The notes under the pieces are model-generated. The model made no database searches. It saw only the letters and a program-made list of their open reading frames with translations, and had not been told where the DNA came from. The translations under genes were made by a program, and so were the position numbers. Below, one piece after another: positions 63,831 through 64,000 of a stretch of DNA of 64,000 nt (positions are counted from its first letter, which is position 1; each line of letters begins with the position of its first letter). This DNA comes from Tannerella forsythia (GTDB lineage Bacteria; Bacteroidota; Bacteroidia; Bacteroidales; Tannerellaceae): assembly GCF_003860135.1 (NCBI RefSeq), contig NZ_RQYN01000006.1:16727-80726 (forward strand), written 5' to 3'.

Positions 63831-64000
63831 ATCTGCGTGAAGATTTATCTCCCGCAAATTGTTTGTAACAAATCTGTGTGAAGATTTGTCTCCCGCAAAT
63901 TGTTTGTAACAAATCTGTGTGAAGATTTGTCTCCCGCAAATTGTTTCTAATAAATCTGTGTGAAGATTTATTTCCCGCAAATTGTTTCTAATAAATCTGT
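63831..64000. repeat. 41-bp tandem array, four units and continuing past the window
   Basis: Units begin ATCTGTGTGAAGATTT at 63831, 63872, 63913, 63954 and 63995, exactly 41 bp apart, with few substitutions. Each unit contains the dyad AAATCT-N6-AGATTT and the near-palindrome TTTGT-A-ACAAA or a close variant. It starts one base after the U32 stop codon and runs off the right edge, so its full length is unknown. Confidence 0.9.

Noticed and set aside
1..64000. Insertion sequences, prophage genes, restriction or toxin-antitoxin systems
   Set aside because: No transposase, integrase, phage structural gene or defence nuclease pair could be recognised in any frame.

Overview
The window is chromosomal DNA from a Bacteroidales bacterium. 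The evidence is: many genes preceded by the Bacteroidetes -7 promoter box (TAnnTTTG, usually TATCTTTG or TACCTTTG), SusC/SusD outer-membrane pairs, Ser-type sulfatases, probable type IX secretion (T9SS) cargo, DUF4286 next to ruvC, and the dut-TPR-DUF4292-envC cluster. A complete 4-hydroxybutyrate route to butyrate together with T9SS cargo fits the Porphyromonas/Tannerella group. Sulfatases and SusCD pairs favour a Tannerella-like organism, but the genus is an inference.

Layout. 1-1.5 kb: a hydrolase-dead RelA (cut by the window edge) and a HAD phosphatase. 1.5-2.6 kb: repeat-rich spacer with a 21-bp tandem array. 2.66-11.7 kb: a cobalamin riboswitch followed by an eight-gene operon (4-hydroxybutyryl-CoA dehydratase, NifU-like protein, CoA-transferase, 4-hydroxybutyrate dehydrogenase, CoA-dependent succinate semialdehyde dehydrogenase, butyryl-CoA dehydrogenase, EtfB, EtfA), then a convergent hot-dog thioesterase. 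12.4-16 kb: lptB, purD, an unknown membrane protein and a YqaA/DedA protein. 16-19 kb: an 84-bp repeat array and two alpha/beta hydrolases. 19-23 kb: a 1254-residue beta-helix protein with a T9SS-like tail. 23.6-31 kb: a phospholipase D-like protein, tRNA-Ala, DUF4286-ruvC, gdh and a receiver/PPDK fusion. 31-41.1 kb: a sulfated-glycan utilisation region with two sulfatases, a SusC/SusD pair, a SusD remnant and two arrays. 41.2-46.6 kb: rhodanese lipoprotein, asd, a lamin-tail protein, dusB and the end of a ketosynthase operon. 46.6-49.2 kb: ketosynthase, chain-length factor, small transporter, RDD protein. 49.4-54 kb: a two-component system divergent from an outer-membrane receptor. 54-60.5 kb: recG, envC-like, DUF4292, TPR, dut. 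60.7-64 kb: nitroreductase, MscS channel, U32 protein and a 41-bp array running off the window.

Two observations stand out. First, the butyrate operon lies directly downstream of a cobalamin riboswitch although none of its enzymes uses B12. Succinyl-CoA is the shared precursor of propionate (through B12-dependent methylmalonyl-CoA mutase) and of butyrate (this operon), so the switch could redirect carbon to butyrate when B12 is short. Second, five intergenic spacers hold unrelated tandem arrays with periods of 21, 42, about 41.7, 41 and about 84 bp. These are close to whole multiples of two DNA helical turns, and several are built from palindromes whose dyad axes fall every 21 bp. I do not recognise this as a described repeat family.
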